From assembly GCA_947646735.1 (NCBI GenBank), contig CANTFK010000103.1:1-64000 (forward strand): a stretch of 64,000 nucleotides of DNA, read 5' to 3'. The DNA is from Peronospora farinosa. Its lineage: Eukaryota; Oomycota; Peronosporomycetes; Peronosporales; Peronosporaceae. Below, one piece after another: positions 1-11,015 of this stretch; the stretch's first letter is position 1, and every line of letters starts with the position of its first letter. The translations under genes were made by a program, and so were the position numbers. A model generated the notes under the pieces. That model searched no databases. It had not been told where the DNA came from and worked only from the letters and a program-made list of their open reading frames with translations.

Positions 1-715
1 CAGATCGCGATCCAAGGATAAGGCAAGATCGCGGATGGATTGGGATGGCAAAGGCAATTGGGGTGGACCACATATCGAGATCTGATTTTTTTCTGAAAAG
101 GTGACACGTGGTGATAGATCCTGGAATACAGATTGGCAGAATCGTAGGTTTTGGTATTTGATTGGTTAACATTAACAAATTTCAATTTTACTTCTAATAC
201 ACGTGTCGACTTCTCTTCCGGGTTGGATTCTTTGGCCACCCGACGTCTCAAGGAAGCCTACACACTACGCAAGTCATATTATTGAATTGTTTGGCCAGGG
301 ATTGCAAGAACTCTCAACACAACTCAACTGCGATCGGACGCAAATAAAACACGTAGGGCAAGGCGAAGCAAGTGCAGGACGGATCAAGTTGTCAGAAGGT
401 TCTCAGAAGATTCAAGCTTCGTTTTTATTGGATAACCGTGATCGATTAGGAAGATCACACCAAGTACTCGGTTTATCTTGTGAAGATTTCCACAAGATAA
501 CCAAACCTCCTATCCCTAACTCAATTAGGATCAACATCGACTCAAGTCCACCGAGAAGAGAGCAACCCGCCCTACCGACGGGTACACAAGGTGAGGAAGG
601 CTTTATACACTACCCCCTCCGTTAGTCGGTCGTCCGGGCGCCAGTGGAGAGTTGGAATAGCATCAGCAATTTTGCGAATCCCACTCCACCACACCTCGCT
701 TCCCTATAATATACC
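1..715. other. No gene recognised; edge of degraded repeat
   Basis: An open frame at 203-625 has no ATG start, no recognisable domain and no typical codon pattern. The stretch adjoins the truncated end of the minus-strand Gypsy copy and is probably old repeat or intergenic DNA. Confidence 0.4.
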
Positions 716-3700
716 CTAAAAAGGAACATTTTCGGCACCTAAGATGCACTTAAATGCATTAGCATAAATTTTGTTAGTGCGCATGCGCTCGAGAACAGCC
801 CGGAAATGAACAATGTGGTCCTCGGTATTCGACTGTTCATGTTCAGCACGACTATGGACGAAAATGTCATCAAAGTACGTCTGTGCATAACTTCGATGGG
901 GTCGAAAAAATTGCGTTACCAAACGGTTAAACGTATCCGGAGCATTAGATAGCCCCTGGGGCATCACTAACCACTCCCAGAGCATACTGCTCGGAGTACT
1001 AACAGCATTAAGCGGAATATCGCTAGCTTGCATGAGCAATTGGTAACTACCATCGACTAAGTCGAGCGCACGGTACGTTGTACAACCGACCATATTGTTT
1101 CGAATGAATATCCTTTCTATGTATTGGCGTATATGCAGGTATAATGGCTGCATTGAGCTTTTTATATAAGCATGTACGATACGCCATTTACCGCTAAGTT
1201 TCTTGAAACAGAAAGCAGGTGTAGAGTGCGGAGATTTGCTCTTGCGCACCATACCCGCGGCGTGCTTTGCACAAAAAACTTGTCAATGACGCTCACACTG
1301 TTCTTTGGGTAAAGGCCACTTCCGTGTTACGCAGTATTTGTTTCTAGGAATCAAATCAATTTCATGACGTACACCCCTATCAAGAGGTAGAAAAGACGGT
1401 GGATCATAGCACACCACGTCCTGAAATTCCTTGAGTAAAAGATAGTACGGTTCCGAAGGGCTCTTCAGAATAGATGATCCACTACGTGCAATTAGTGCCG
1501 CCTTTGTATCTATGAGGACTGTCTCATTGACAAGCGAGGATGAGTTCAGCTTGAGGTTAGGTCTAATGACCACCATATTGGATAGAGCACCAGCCTTCAA
1601 TGCTTGATGAAATTCATCCACATAAATTTGTCTATCTCTAGATAGTTCACAACATGAATATAATTTTGTTACAATTTTTAGCTATTTTAACTAATTATAT
1701 GAAATTATTTAAGAGAGCGTTTAATGATGGGAGGACCTCAAGTTCAGCCTCACCATCTACATCACCTGTCACTCCGTTAACCAGGGTATACAAATGGTCA
1801 CTGACATCACTACGTCATAAAACATACGCTTTGTGTCTCGCAGCCGCCATCTGGCGGCGCTGACATCTCATTGACGAGGCCGTACCTTTTGAAGTACTTG
1901 GGATACCATCATCCCCAAGGCCAATAGATTCCTTGACCTTGACCTGACCTATACGAGAGCAGATTTTATTACCGACATCCAGTGAGTCACTGTCACAGGT
2001 GACATCACTAACAAGGTCATCGACATCAATTTGTTCTATACAAGAGCCGATGTCATTACCGACATCCAGTGTCTCAATATTACTATGAGTATCAATTAAC
2101 GGGGTATGTGACGTCCCACTAAGTGTCACTGAGCTCTGCTCGAAACTATTAATGATTGACGTTGAAGTATATCAACTCTGTAACGGGGTGTACCGTTACA
2201 CAATTAGGTATAGTCAATTTCACATTACATAAGTAGTTATATACTACACCCGAGATAGCGGGTGTATCTCTATTTGCAGGTAAGTGAGAATCAGTCTCAT
2301 TATCATCCAATAGGAGAGAGATCTGTAGTTGAGTGGTTCCCATGAGTTCGGTAACCACTCGTACTTCGTCTAAAAACATAAAAATAATAAAATCAGAGTT
2401 GAAAATTACCTTAGCACGCTAGTTCTGCGTGATCCCTTACGCTTCCTCGTAAGACCTATAGTGTGTGCAAGTAAGGGAGCTCTAGCCCCGTTACAAACTC
2501 AGATACTCCAATATCCAGCACACTAACTGACTCAGTTATTGGCTTGCACCAATAGCGCTTCTGTTTCTAGCGAAGGTGGGCTCATGACTCACCAAAATTT
2601 CGCAAGGATCGTTGTGCGTGGCGCTATAGGTTTTGGATGTCCAATCCATCCATGTTTCATGTCGTTCCAGCCAGACCATACCAGGAATGAGATCACATCT
2701 CGAGTACAAATCTAGGACAAGACATTTACAAACGCTATTGGAGTCTAAAAACTTCACATTAAAGCTCAACGGAACGTTAGGAACGGTGACACGTAAACCC
2801 GTAGCGAGACGAACGGTTATACTGTCACCTTCTTGCGCTTCTATCGTCTCAGCATACAGCTGTCTCCATTCAAGGGAACAATGTCGGACATAATTACCTG
2901 ACGCCCCTGAGTCAATTAGAATTATCCATGGCCTTTAAAGCCTTTAATGATTGCCGACGCAACCACTAGCCTGACTTGTATTCCTGCTCCATGGAAGCTT
3001 CCGCAGAACAACCTGGGGCTAAGCCTGTTTACCTCTACCTCCTAGAGGTTCAACACAACTTAATTCTTTCCCAATAGGGCTTCCCGCGCCTACTGGGAGC
3101 TGACGATTTCCTCTACCGTGCTCGCCTTTTGTCTGGGAGCAGGGTTTTGGCTCTGATAATTCAGACGTTGCTTTCGCAACGGACAGCTAAGGCGGAGATG
3201 CCTAGTGCTTCCGCACATGTAACATCAACGGATGTTACGTTGCTGCTCAGCAATTTGAAGCTTCGCTTTTTCAGCTTGTCTGAGGTCCATGGGTTCCGTC
3301 CTATTAGAGGCATTTGAATTATACCATGATAGACTATAGCGAGCAGATTTGAAGTTGAACTCAGCGTTAAACGCTATGCACACTGCCTCTTCAAAAGTCG
3401 AAGGCTGGACACGAAAGACCTCTGTTCTGGCGACCCCAGTACGAAGTCTTTCCATAAATATGGTTACTTCGACTTCCTCTGCCAGACGGTCCTGCTGCAT
3501 AGCAGCAATAGGAGTTCTCAAATCTTGGACATAGTCCGATGATTCTTTCTTACCCTGTCGGGTAGGTAAGAAGCGTGAGCGCACGCGATAAGCCTGATTA
3601 GGCGGTGCAACCACGCAAGTTACTTGCTTTTAAGCATATCCAAATGCTTAAGAAGCAGAGACATCGCTCGTCAGAGCCCACTCTCTAGTTCTCCCACCGA

Positions 3701-4106
3701 GCTTAGAAATGGCCAGTCCAACTCTTTGCTTATCTGACACAAGCATGGCGGCATCGATTGCCATTTCGACTTCTCGGAGCCAGAAGATAAGATTTTCTCC
3801 CTCCTTCCCCTCAAAGGTTTTTAAAACGAGTGGGCGAGCCTTTGGATCTGCATCGGGCATAGGCACCGGGATGTATTACGCTGGCGCAGCTGACGCTGCC
3901 TGGTCGTAGACCTGCCCGAGTAGCGTTGCCTCATAACTCATGAAGGCCTCAAGGCGATCATGGAGAGCCTCCGAGCCCTGGCGCAAAAGAGCCTCGATTT
4001 GATCGGGCCCAACAAACGCAAATATTTTTTTAGCGCGAGTCGTTGCGACTAAGAGAGGTGATTTTGACTCTCCATCCTCACAGAGAATCAATCCTTAAGA
4101 TTCAGG
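716..4106 (-). mobile_element. Degraded Ty3/Gypsy retrotransposon, truncated after the reverse transcriptase core
   Basis: Read on the minus strand this is a gag-protease-reverse transcriptase series broken into many frames. Gag-like pieces lie at 3225-4091. The end of an aspartic protease, with the hydrophobic GMVWLERHETW stretch, is at 2536-2769. The pol linker is at 1283-1621. The reverse transcriptase core is at 716-1252, with GWRIVHAY-like, WLVMPQGLSNAP and FDDIFVHSRA (the YxDD box) motifs. RNase H, integrase and a 3' LTR are missing; similarity stops near 716. Stops and frame changes between every piece show an old, dead copy. The RT motifs match those of the two plus-strand Gypsy copies at 47-59 kb, so it belongs to the same chromodomain-type clade. 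The direction is certain; the exact left end is not. Confidence 0.85.
2179..2495. mobile_element. Solo LTR nested inside the old Gypsy copy
   Basis: This 317-bp segment starts TGTAACGGGG and ends CCCCGTTACA, a perfect 10-bp terminal inverted repeat of the TG...CA type. It is flanked on both sides by AACTC (2174-2178 and 2496-2500), a 5-bp target-site duplication. The first bases resemble the LTR at 53378-53837 (TGTAACGGGGT, then a CCGTTA box), which suggests plus orientation. No coding sequence lies inside. It is best read as an LTR left after internal recombination of a younger Gypsy element. Confidence 0.75.
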
Positions 4107-4726
4107 TGTAGGATTGACTACAATTCCTACCAAGTGTAGTGGAGCTACACAACTCTTAAGTCTGATGAAGACTTTTAGGTTGATAACCTATCTTAGTTCT
4201 ATAGAACTAAATAAATCTACGACTTAAAAGTCACCCTGTTCTAAGGAACTAATTAAACGACTTAAAGTCACCCTATTCTAAGGAACTTGAAGAGACCTCA
4301 AGTCTACAACCGATAGCTTAAGATTCAGAGAACCAACGCACGAAGTGCACAAGAGAACAAGTCTTATCGAGACTTGCGATCTTTCACTCAAAATGAGAAC
4401 TGATTTTATGTATGCTTAAGATTTTATGAATAGTCCTACTCTAAGTACCCTACACTAAATTAATTACTATAATAGTAATTATAATATGCAAACTTTGTTA
4501 TTGGACGACGTATCGTCTTAACATCTGTGTATGATGTACTTAGTACAGCGTTATCGATTATCGAATCCTAATCGATAGGATACGGTATTACCGAATACCG
4601 AATCTTTAACTCTCATATTTTATACCTCTCTAAAGAGAAGTAGTTAAGAATACATTATATGTAATATAGAAACTTCAACTGTAAACTTTCGGAATGATGT
4701 TTCAACCGTCGTGTAACCCCGTTACA
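4107..4726 (-). repeat. Putative 5' LTR/leader of the minus-strand Gypsy copy
   Basis: Read on the minus strand the segment begins TGTAACGGGG at 4726 and can end in TACA at 4107, directly before the gag remnant. The start matches the other TGTAACGGGG LTRs in the window. No second copy was found to fix the boundaries, so the limits are inferred. It is AT-rich and has no long open frame. Confidence 0.4.
4219..4294. repeat. Tandem repeat, about 38 bp x 2
   Basis: Two adjacent copies of a unit built around ACGACTTAAA, GTCACCCT and TTCTAAGGAACT. Unit one is 4219-4256 and unit two 4257-4294. They differ by a single-base indel and substitutions. The repeat lies in the putative LTR. Confidence 0.7.
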
Positions 4727-5004
4727 AAATTCGTAACAGTCTATACTTTTCCTTGAGTCAAGTCTTGACTGCCACAATGACGAGCACAACCAGCATGTAA
4801 CGAGACTGACGGTCGCCCATCATATATTCTTTACTCAATCAGCTGTGCATGAAAGCAGCAAAGGATTACCGAGTAGTAAAGACTGATCTAGGACACTTAA
4901 AATAAGCTAGAAAAATATATATATACAAAAAGACTCGGTCTAACTTAATGAGAAAAGCGAGGATGTTCTTTAAAGAAACCGTTCGTACACACTACTTATC
5001 CCTT
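4727..5004. other. No gene recognised
   Basis: AT-rich sequence between the putative LTR and the effector-like pseudogene, including a short TA run near 4916-4926. Nothing else seen. Confidence 0.4.
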
Positions 5005-5539
5005 TCAGTCCGTTTTCAGATGTTCCCTTTTAATTCTCTTAGCTTCAGCTTCTCTGAAATGTTCGACAATCTCGTTCGCTTTATCTAATGGAATTGTCGA
5101 TCCCGATGCCTTTATCGTATATCTGTCATACAAGTTCGTGTATGGACCTAGGATTGATTCGATTTCGGCCTTGCTCTTTCCAGCGATCATGAGATCAGCT
5201 TTTAAAATTCTCGGGGTGCTGGTTATGATAAAGTAATATCGCGATCATTTTCCATTTGTAGTCCTCATTTTTCAACATCTGATCAATCCAATCAACTGGT
5301 TTCTCCGTAATCTCTTTCAGTCCTCCTATAGTGTACAAAGCCTCAGCTAAACTTTCATCGTAGGCCTTACCTGCCCTCTCCATCAATCGTTCGAATACGT
5401 TGTTAAGTGCTTTCGAAACCCTCTCTTCTTGGGTGTCGCTTTCATCGCCAACGATGCGCATCCTCGGTGTCGAGGATGCGTCACCATTAAGAAAAAGTTT
5501 GGTTACAAGAACCAAAGACAGAATATTAAACGCACGCAT
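5005..5539 (-). pseudogene. Secreted effector-like gene (EER-type), broken by a frameshift
   Basis: The ATG at 5539 opens a 114-residue frame. Its N-terminus is a typical signal peptide: MRAF, a hydrophobic core, then a small-residue cleavage region near residue 20-22. It is followed by an acidic stretch ending in QEER at about residues 36-39. In oomycete host-translocated effectors an RxLR motif precedes such an EER motif. Here only a poor RMRI sequence stands before it, so RxLR membership is weak. The helical body ends at a stop at 5195. A second frame (5005-5190), offset by one base, carries a charged helical C-terminus that looks like the continuation. A single-base change close to 5193 therefore seems to have split the gene. 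It may instead be a real shorter protein. It sits alone between two retrotransposons, as effector genes often do. No function can be assigned. Confidence 0.55.
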
Positions 5540-5907
5540 AGTAACACGTGATTAGTGAAGAGCCTCAAAAATCCACTTTAGGGCTCTAGAGAAAGTTAAA
5601 GAATGAGTCCGAATTAGTGAACGAAAGAGGCGGATAGATCATGTCAGCGGATACTGCCAGCCAACCCTTACGCTGTTCATGAGATTTGAATTTGGACCTT
5701 TCAACCTTTCTGACAAGAAAAAGTAAGCAGTACATGTTCAAGCGCTTCGTAGCTAACAGAAAAAACTTAATATATAACATTCATGTTTAGCGCTTATCAA
5801 CCTTAACAGAAAGCGGCAAAAACTATCTTACTTGAATAGTTCACAGAAAATATTATCCAACTACTCAAATGGGAAGCTTACAGGAACCAGAAAGAGTCGT
5901 TACTATG
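5540..5907. other. No gene recognised
   Basis: Promoter side of the effector-like pseudogene and left flank of the Copia insertion. A 64-codon frame at 5586-5780 shows no family features. Confidence 0.4.
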
Positions 5908-5912
5908 GATCA
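5908..5912. repeat. Target-site duplication GATCA (left)
   Basis: GATCA directly precedes the 5' LTR and is repeated directly after the 3' LTR at 11011-11015, the 5-bp duplication expected for LTR retrotransposon integration. Confidence 0.95.
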
Positions 5913-6165
5913 TGTTAGAAAAAGGCACGGTTGAAGTTACAGTTGAGGAAACGGCTGACGACTTAGGAAGGCGTTCGAGGATCAGTTGAGCGATTGATTG
6001 GACAGGTGCGTGGATGGGTGATTGATTGGACAAGAGTGATGGAGAACAAGAACAACTAGTCCATCATGCTAGCACGAAAAAGATAACACTAATAACAATG
6101 TCAGAATCCTTTTATCACAGTGCCGCCGACTTCCTCTCTACAGCTTGCATCATGGCAAGCGAACA
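5913..6165 (+). repeat. 5' LTR of the Copia element
   Basis: It begins TGTTAG and ends GCGAACA, and is the same as 10758-11010 except for one C/T difference. An in-frame ATG at 6098 lies inside the LTR, so the gag frame is open from the LTR inward. Confidence 0.97.
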
Positions 6166-6177
6166 GGTTATGAGCCC
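6166..6177 (+). promoter_or_regulatory. Primer-binding site matching an internal (half) initiator tRNA-Met
   Basis: GGTTATGAGCCC starts directly after the 5' LTR. It is complementary to the anticodon arm of initiator tRNA-Met (CAU anticodon within GGGCTCATAACC), not to a tRNA 3' end. Drosophila copia is known to use such a cleaved tRNA fragment as primer. The site overlaps an ATG (6170) in frame with gag. Confidence 0.8.
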
Positions 6178-9100
6178 AAGACGGGAAGCAAACGACGACA
6201 CCAACGCGGCACAGGCGCCGCCGGCAACCGGTCACGAAAGGGCCGCGGCCGCGCCTGCTACGGTCGTCTCTCCTACCGCTCACGCAAGGAGCCCGGAGCC
6301 TGACGCACTGGAGAGGGTCCTCAAGATGCTCACGGGCATGGACTTGCGAATGAAGAAGATAGAAGCATCCCAAGCACGCATGGACGAAGACGAGCGCATG
6401 CGTGGCGCTCACGAGAGCGAGTCGTTCCGATCAGAGCTCGGGGCGGACTTCGCAGGGCGACTCCACGGCGGCGCAATGGAGCTTGAGGATTTGCACGATC
6501 GGCAGTCTCAGCAGCAACTGCGGCGTGCACCAGCGCGGCTCGAAGACCTACGGATGCGAGCGAGAGAGCAGCTGCAGCAGCGTGCTGATCCGTTGCCTCA
6601 GCCGCCTGCCCCATTGCCACCATACCAGCCGGCACCAGTGCCTCAGACGATGCCGGCAGCTCCAGGGCAGCCAGTACAGCAGCAGCAACAAGTAATGCCG
6701 ATGCATTATCGCACTCCGGATGCCAGGCAGCGCAAGCTGGCGATCCGAAAGTTCGATGGCACTGAGGTGTACGTTGGACTCGGGTCCGGCTTCTTCGACT
6801 GGGGCAAGACGTTTTGGCGCCAGGTCGACATGGCACAGGAGTCTTGCGGTTTCCTGTGGAGCGAGAATGTGAAGACTGACGTGCTCGGGCAGTACCTCAC
6901 TGGCACTGCCGAGCGGTATTTCAGCAAGCAGGTCGACACGTGGTGGGCCGTGCTGCCTACATTGCAGTACGTGATGCAGCGCATGCTGGACACGTTCAAG
7001 ACGACGATAACCGCCGCTCAAGCGATGAAACTCTTCACGGCGAAGAAAGAAAGCAAGAGATCCTGGCCAGAACACTACTTGTATCTGGTCGCTGTCAGCG
7101 ACGCTGCGGGCGGCGCTGAGCAGCAGGTTCTGGAAAACATCGTGCGCTACGCCTCGTCTGAGCTGTCTACAATACTCATGGCGAAGTACCAGACGCACCG
7201 CACCGACTACCTCGTGCACGCGGAAGAGCTCGCGCACTTCGCGCAAGCAATCGAGATGGAAGCTAGATCAGGAAGATCCTTCGGGAAGGAGGTCGTCGCG
7301 CACGTGGACGAATCCGTGTCGCGCAAGGAGACACGCACTTTCCACGGGTGTGGGAAGGTCGGCCATCTAAAGAAGGACTGTCGCAACAAGAAGAATGACG
7401 ACAAGAAGAGGGGCAGAGGCCCAAAAGACGGCGGCAGCATCACGCTAGCTGTTGGTGAAGGAAGAGGTCGCAACGGCTCGCGCGCCACCGGTCAAAGCCT
7501 GGCGATGGCGATTGGTGACGACAGCGATGACGAAGATGACGACTGGATACTCGATAGCGGTTCCAGCCGCCACCTTGTGAACGACGCGACCCTGCTGCGC
7601 GACGCGAGGGACTGCGATCAAGAGTGCCACTTGGCAGATGGGGAGACCATCAAGTTAACGCAAGTCGGAAGCGTCGTGCTGACTGTGCTCGCGAGAGGAC
7701 AGCAGCAAGATGTGACGCTGACGGACGTGTATCTGGCGCCCGAGTTATCGCGCAACATCATGTCCTACGGTAAGCTCGAGATCAAGGGTTTTGGGCTCGT
7801 CTACGACGGCGAGTCGCGCGTGTTGGCACGACGCAGCAATGGCCAAGTCGCGTTCGATGTGGCGATGGACCACAATGTGCTCTACGTCCAGACAGTTGCA
7901 GCGGCTCGCGAGCGACGAGCGCCTAGAGACGCGCTCATGGCGATCCTGACGAGCCAGGCAGCTCCGGAAGAACCCGAGTCGGACACGCAAAGCGGCTCGC
8001 TGCTGCACTTCCACCAAAGGCTTGGGCATCTCGCGTACGACACCGTCGAGCGCATGGCGAGAGACCCCGCGTCCGGCATCGTGCTAACGGATCGCAAGCG
8101 CCCGACGTGCATCTCTTGCGCACAGGGCAAGCAAACAAGGAACGTGCAGTCGAAGAAGGACACTGGATCATACTCGCCGATCGACAGAGTTGGCGGGGTG
8201 ATCTGCTCAGACCCCAAGGGTCCGATGACCCCGAAGGATCGATTGCACAATCGTTACCTTGTCAACTTTGTCGATCATAAGTCGAACTACTGTCGCGTCT
8301 TCCTGGCGCCTACAAAGGACAAGGCGGCCAAGAAGTTTGAGCACTTCCTCGCGTTCTTTGAGCGCCAGTTCGACTGCCGGATCCACGTGCTACGCACTGA
8401 TGGCGGCGGCGAATACGCGAATGTAGACCTATTCTGCAAGCGAACGGGCGTCGCGCGGCAGATCAGCGAGGCGAGGAATCAGGCGTCAAACGGCAAGGTC
8501 GAGCGCATGCACAGGACGATCCTGAACATGGCGCGCAGCATGATCTTTGCCAGACGACTGCCATTGACGTTTTGGGGCGATGCGGTAGAGTACGCGGCGT
8601 ACATCCTCAACCGCAGCCCAACGAGCGCGAATGCGAAGCGCGCGTCGCCGATCGAGGTACTGACGAAGCAAGTGCCGGATCTGCGCGACATCGTCGCCTT
8701 TGGCTCTATCTGCTCGGTCTACCGTGACCCAGGCAAGAACTCACACGCGCAGCGCGCACAAGTCGGCGTGATCATTGGGCGGAGCGACGAGACTAAGGGC
8801 TTTCGCGTCTTCCTCCAAAAGGAGAACAAGGTCACGATCACGCAGCATGTGCGCAACGTCGAGACGCTCAGCGCAGAGCAGAATGGTCAGCTGCAGCGCG
8901 CGCTCGAGTATGAAGATCAAGCCGTGGAGCCAGCGGCAACAGCAACAACAAGCAAAAAGTTGCCGGCTGCTGACGATGCCGCATCGCCGACGATACGCAG
9001 CGGCAAGAAGAAATCGAAGTCGTGGACACGCGCGGCTCACCGGACGCGCGGCGCTACCAAACGCGCACATGCGGCCGCCCATCAGGAGGAGCCAGCTGGC

Positions 9101-9409
9101 GACGACAGCGTGGTGGCTCATGTGTATGAGTGCGATCCCAAGAACTACGGTGAAGCGCTACGCAGCACTAAGCGTGAAGGCTGGGAAAAGGCCATGCGCG
9201 AAGAGCTCCAAGCCCTAGAAGACAATGGCGTGTGGCGCTTGATCAAGCGACCTCCGGGCAGCAACACTCTGCACACGAAGTGGGTTTTCAAGACCAAGAC
9301 CGACGCGCACGGTGAGATAGAGCGCTTGAAGGCTCGACTGGTCACCTGCGGCAACGAGCAAGTTTTTGGGGTCGAATACCAGCTTACATTTGCGACATGT
9401 CGACCGTGA
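6170..9409 (+). pseudogene. Copia gag-protease-integrase-RT N-terminus (part 1 of broken polyprotein)
   Basis: The frame is open from inside the LTR; the first ATG outside the LTR is at 6170. In order it encodes a Gag with a Pro/Gln-rich stretch, a zinc knuckle near 7345-7385, an aspartic protease with [11 protein letters not shown], a GAG-pre-integrase region (FHQRLGHL), an integrase core (acidic residues in [16 protein letters not shown] and GKVERMHRT) and the start of the reverse transcriptase. The knuckle reads [14 protein letters not shown]; the first cysteine of the usual CX2CX4HX4C pattern is replaced by Phe. The frame is lost near 9390 within the first RT block and runs to a stop at 9409. 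The RT reading continues in another frame from 9397. Confidence 0.93.
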
Positions 9410-10731
9410 AGGTGATCTTGGCGCTTGCGGCGATATGGGGTGTTCCAGCAAAGCATGGCGACATCCCCAACGCGTATGTCAAGGCTGACAAGGAAGCGCA
9501 CTTGGAAATACTACTCTAGGTGCCGCAGGCAATGACAATCGATCAAGACGCGCTCAAGATGGTAGGCGCAGCGACAAAGAAGGAAGTAGTGCTGCAGCTA
9601 CGAAAGAGCCTGTACGGCCTCAAGCAGGCTGGCCGACCCTGGAGCCAGCTCCTGCACGCTCGACTGCTCGAAGCCGGCTTCCGGCAATGTATTACCGACA
9701 TGTGTCTATACTACCAAGTCGAGGGTGGACAGTTGGTCATCGTGGGCGTCTACGTCGACGATCTACTTGCTACCGGCACGGACGCTGCAGCCGTCGACCG
9801 ATTCTTCGTCAAGCTCGGCAGCTTGTCGATCAAGGACCTCGGCACCGTTAGCAAGTTCCTCGGCATGCGTGTCACGATTGATAACAGTAACGGCTACGTG
9901 CTTGACCAGGCCGAGGCGATCGGCGAGCTCCTGCGTGAGCATGGGCTCGAGGATGCAAACCCGACGAAAGCACCAATTGGGGCTGACTGCTACGACGTGC
10001 TACCAGATGACAGCGCGCTGCTCACCGAGACTAAGGTGCAGAAGGCGCCAGCAATCAAGACGTTCCAGTCCCTCGTCGGCAGTCTTCTGTGGATCGCGCG
10101 TTGCACACGGCCGGACATTGCGTTCGCCGTGCACAAGGCGACGCGTCAGACTCATCAGCCGCGACTCCACGATATGAAGCTTGCCAAACGCATCGCGCGG
10201 TACCTGAAGGGGACGCGGGACTACAAGCTTCGGATGGAACCAGCGAAGCACCTCGACGGCAAGATCCAGCTCGAGGTGTACTCGGACGCCGATTTTGCGG
10301 CGGAAAAGAGTGACAGAAAGTCCTTGACTGGCGGCATCATCCGCCTGAACGGCATGCCGGTCAGCTGGACGTCGAAGAAGCAAGGCGGCGTCTCGCTCTC
10401 GACGATGGAAGCGGAGTTCGTCGCTGCATCGGAGCAGGCGCGCGAGCTTCTTGGTATCAGGGAGATGCTAACCGAGATCGGTAAGCCGCCGGCGCTACCG
10501 ATGGTACTCCACGTCGACAATCAGGCGGCACTGAAGCAGCTGGCAGGCGAGGCGTCATCTCTAAAGGCCAAGCACATCGATGTACGCACGAAGTTCGTGT
10601 GCGACTTCGCTCGACGCGGGATCATCGTGTCGCAGTACGTCCTCTCGGAGCAACAACTAGCGGATCTTTTGACGAAGGCGCTAGATGCAGTCAAGCTCGC
10701 GGCGCTGTGTGAGATGATCAGCCTAGGTTAG
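9397..10731 (+). pseudogene. Copia reverse transcriptase-RNase H (part 2 of broken polyprotein)
   Basis: The shifted frame picks up RT sequence at 9397 ([11 protein letters not shown], then GDIPNAYVKA). An in-frame TAG at 9517-9519 stands where family members usually carry a Gln codon, consistent with one C-to-T change. From 9520 the frame is open for 403 codons: LRKSLYGLKQAGRPWSQLL, the YVDDLLATG catalytic box, KFLGMRV, then RNase H with YSDADFAAEKSDRKSLTG, STMEAEFVAASE and the C-terminal DxxTK-like block DLLTKALD. The stop is at 10729-10731, 26 bases before the 3' LTR. No ATG starts this part, so it could be made only as a fusion. Confidence 0.93.
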
Positions 10732-10747
10732 GACGGTAAGTCGTAGC

Positions 10748-10757
10748 CAAGGAGGAG
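10748..10757 (+). promoter_or_regulatory. Polypurine tract of the Copia element
   Basis: The purine-rich AAGGAGGAG sequence directly before the 3' LTR fits the plus-strand primer site of LTR retrotransposons. Confidence 0.75.
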
Positions 10758-11010
10758 TGTTAGAAAAAGGCACGGTTGAAGTTACAGTTGAGGAAACGGC
10801 TGACGACTTAGGAAGGCGTTCGAGGATCAGTTGAGCGATTGATTGGACAGGTGCGTGGATGGGTGATTGATTGGACAAGAGTGATGGAGAACAAGAACAA
10901 CTAGTCCATCATGCTAGCACGAAAAAGATAACACTAATAATAATGTCAGAATCCTTTTATCACAGTGCCGCCGACTTCCTCTCTACAGCTTGCATCATGG
11001 CAAGCGAACA
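10758..11010 (+). repeat. 3' LTR of the Copia element
   Basis: 253 bp, one substitution relative to the 5' LTR, followed by the GATCA duplication at 11011-11015. Confidence 0.97.
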
Positions 11011-11015
11011 GATCA
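11011..11015. repeat. Target-site duplication GATCA (right)
   Basis: Second copy of the 5-bp duplication flanking the Copia element. Confidence 0.95.

Larger units (their letters stand above)
5913..11010 (+). mobile_element. Ty1/Copia retrotransposon, full-length, recently inserted, polyprotein broken
   Basis: A 5098-bp element with 253-bp LTRs at both ends, a primer-binding site at once after the 5' LTR, a purine-rich tract before the 3' LTR and a GATCA target duplication. The domain order is gag, protease, integrase, reverse transcriptase, RNase H, which is diagnostic of Copia. The LTRs differ at one base in 253 (AATAACAATG against AATAATAATG), so the insertion is young. It cannot encode a working polyprotein: a frameshift near 9390 and a TAG at 9517 break the RT, and a zinc-knuckle cysteine is absent. 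It is GC-richer than the surrounding host DNA. It separates an effector-like pseudogene from the HMG-CoA synthase-ketosynthase gene. Confidence 0.97.

Noticed and set aside
203..625. 140-codon plus-strand frame
   Set aside because: No ATG start, no domain and atypical composition; likely chance frame in repeat DNA.
2149..2379. 76-codon minus-strand frame in the Gypsy remnant
   Set aside because: It lies largely inside the solo LTR and is not part of the polyprotein.
4400..5000. Search for CRISPR-like arrays in the AT-rich repeats
   Set aside because: Only a two-unit tandem repeat was found nearby (4219-4294) and the DNA is eukaryotic; there are no regular spacers.
5586..5780. 64-codon minus-strand frame upstream of the effector-like pseudogene
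   Set aside because: No family features and poor coding character.
6330..9218. Several frames of 70-230 codons opposite or overlapping the Copia polyprotein
   Set aside because: They are shadows of a GC-rich coding sequence; the sense frame has all conserved domains.
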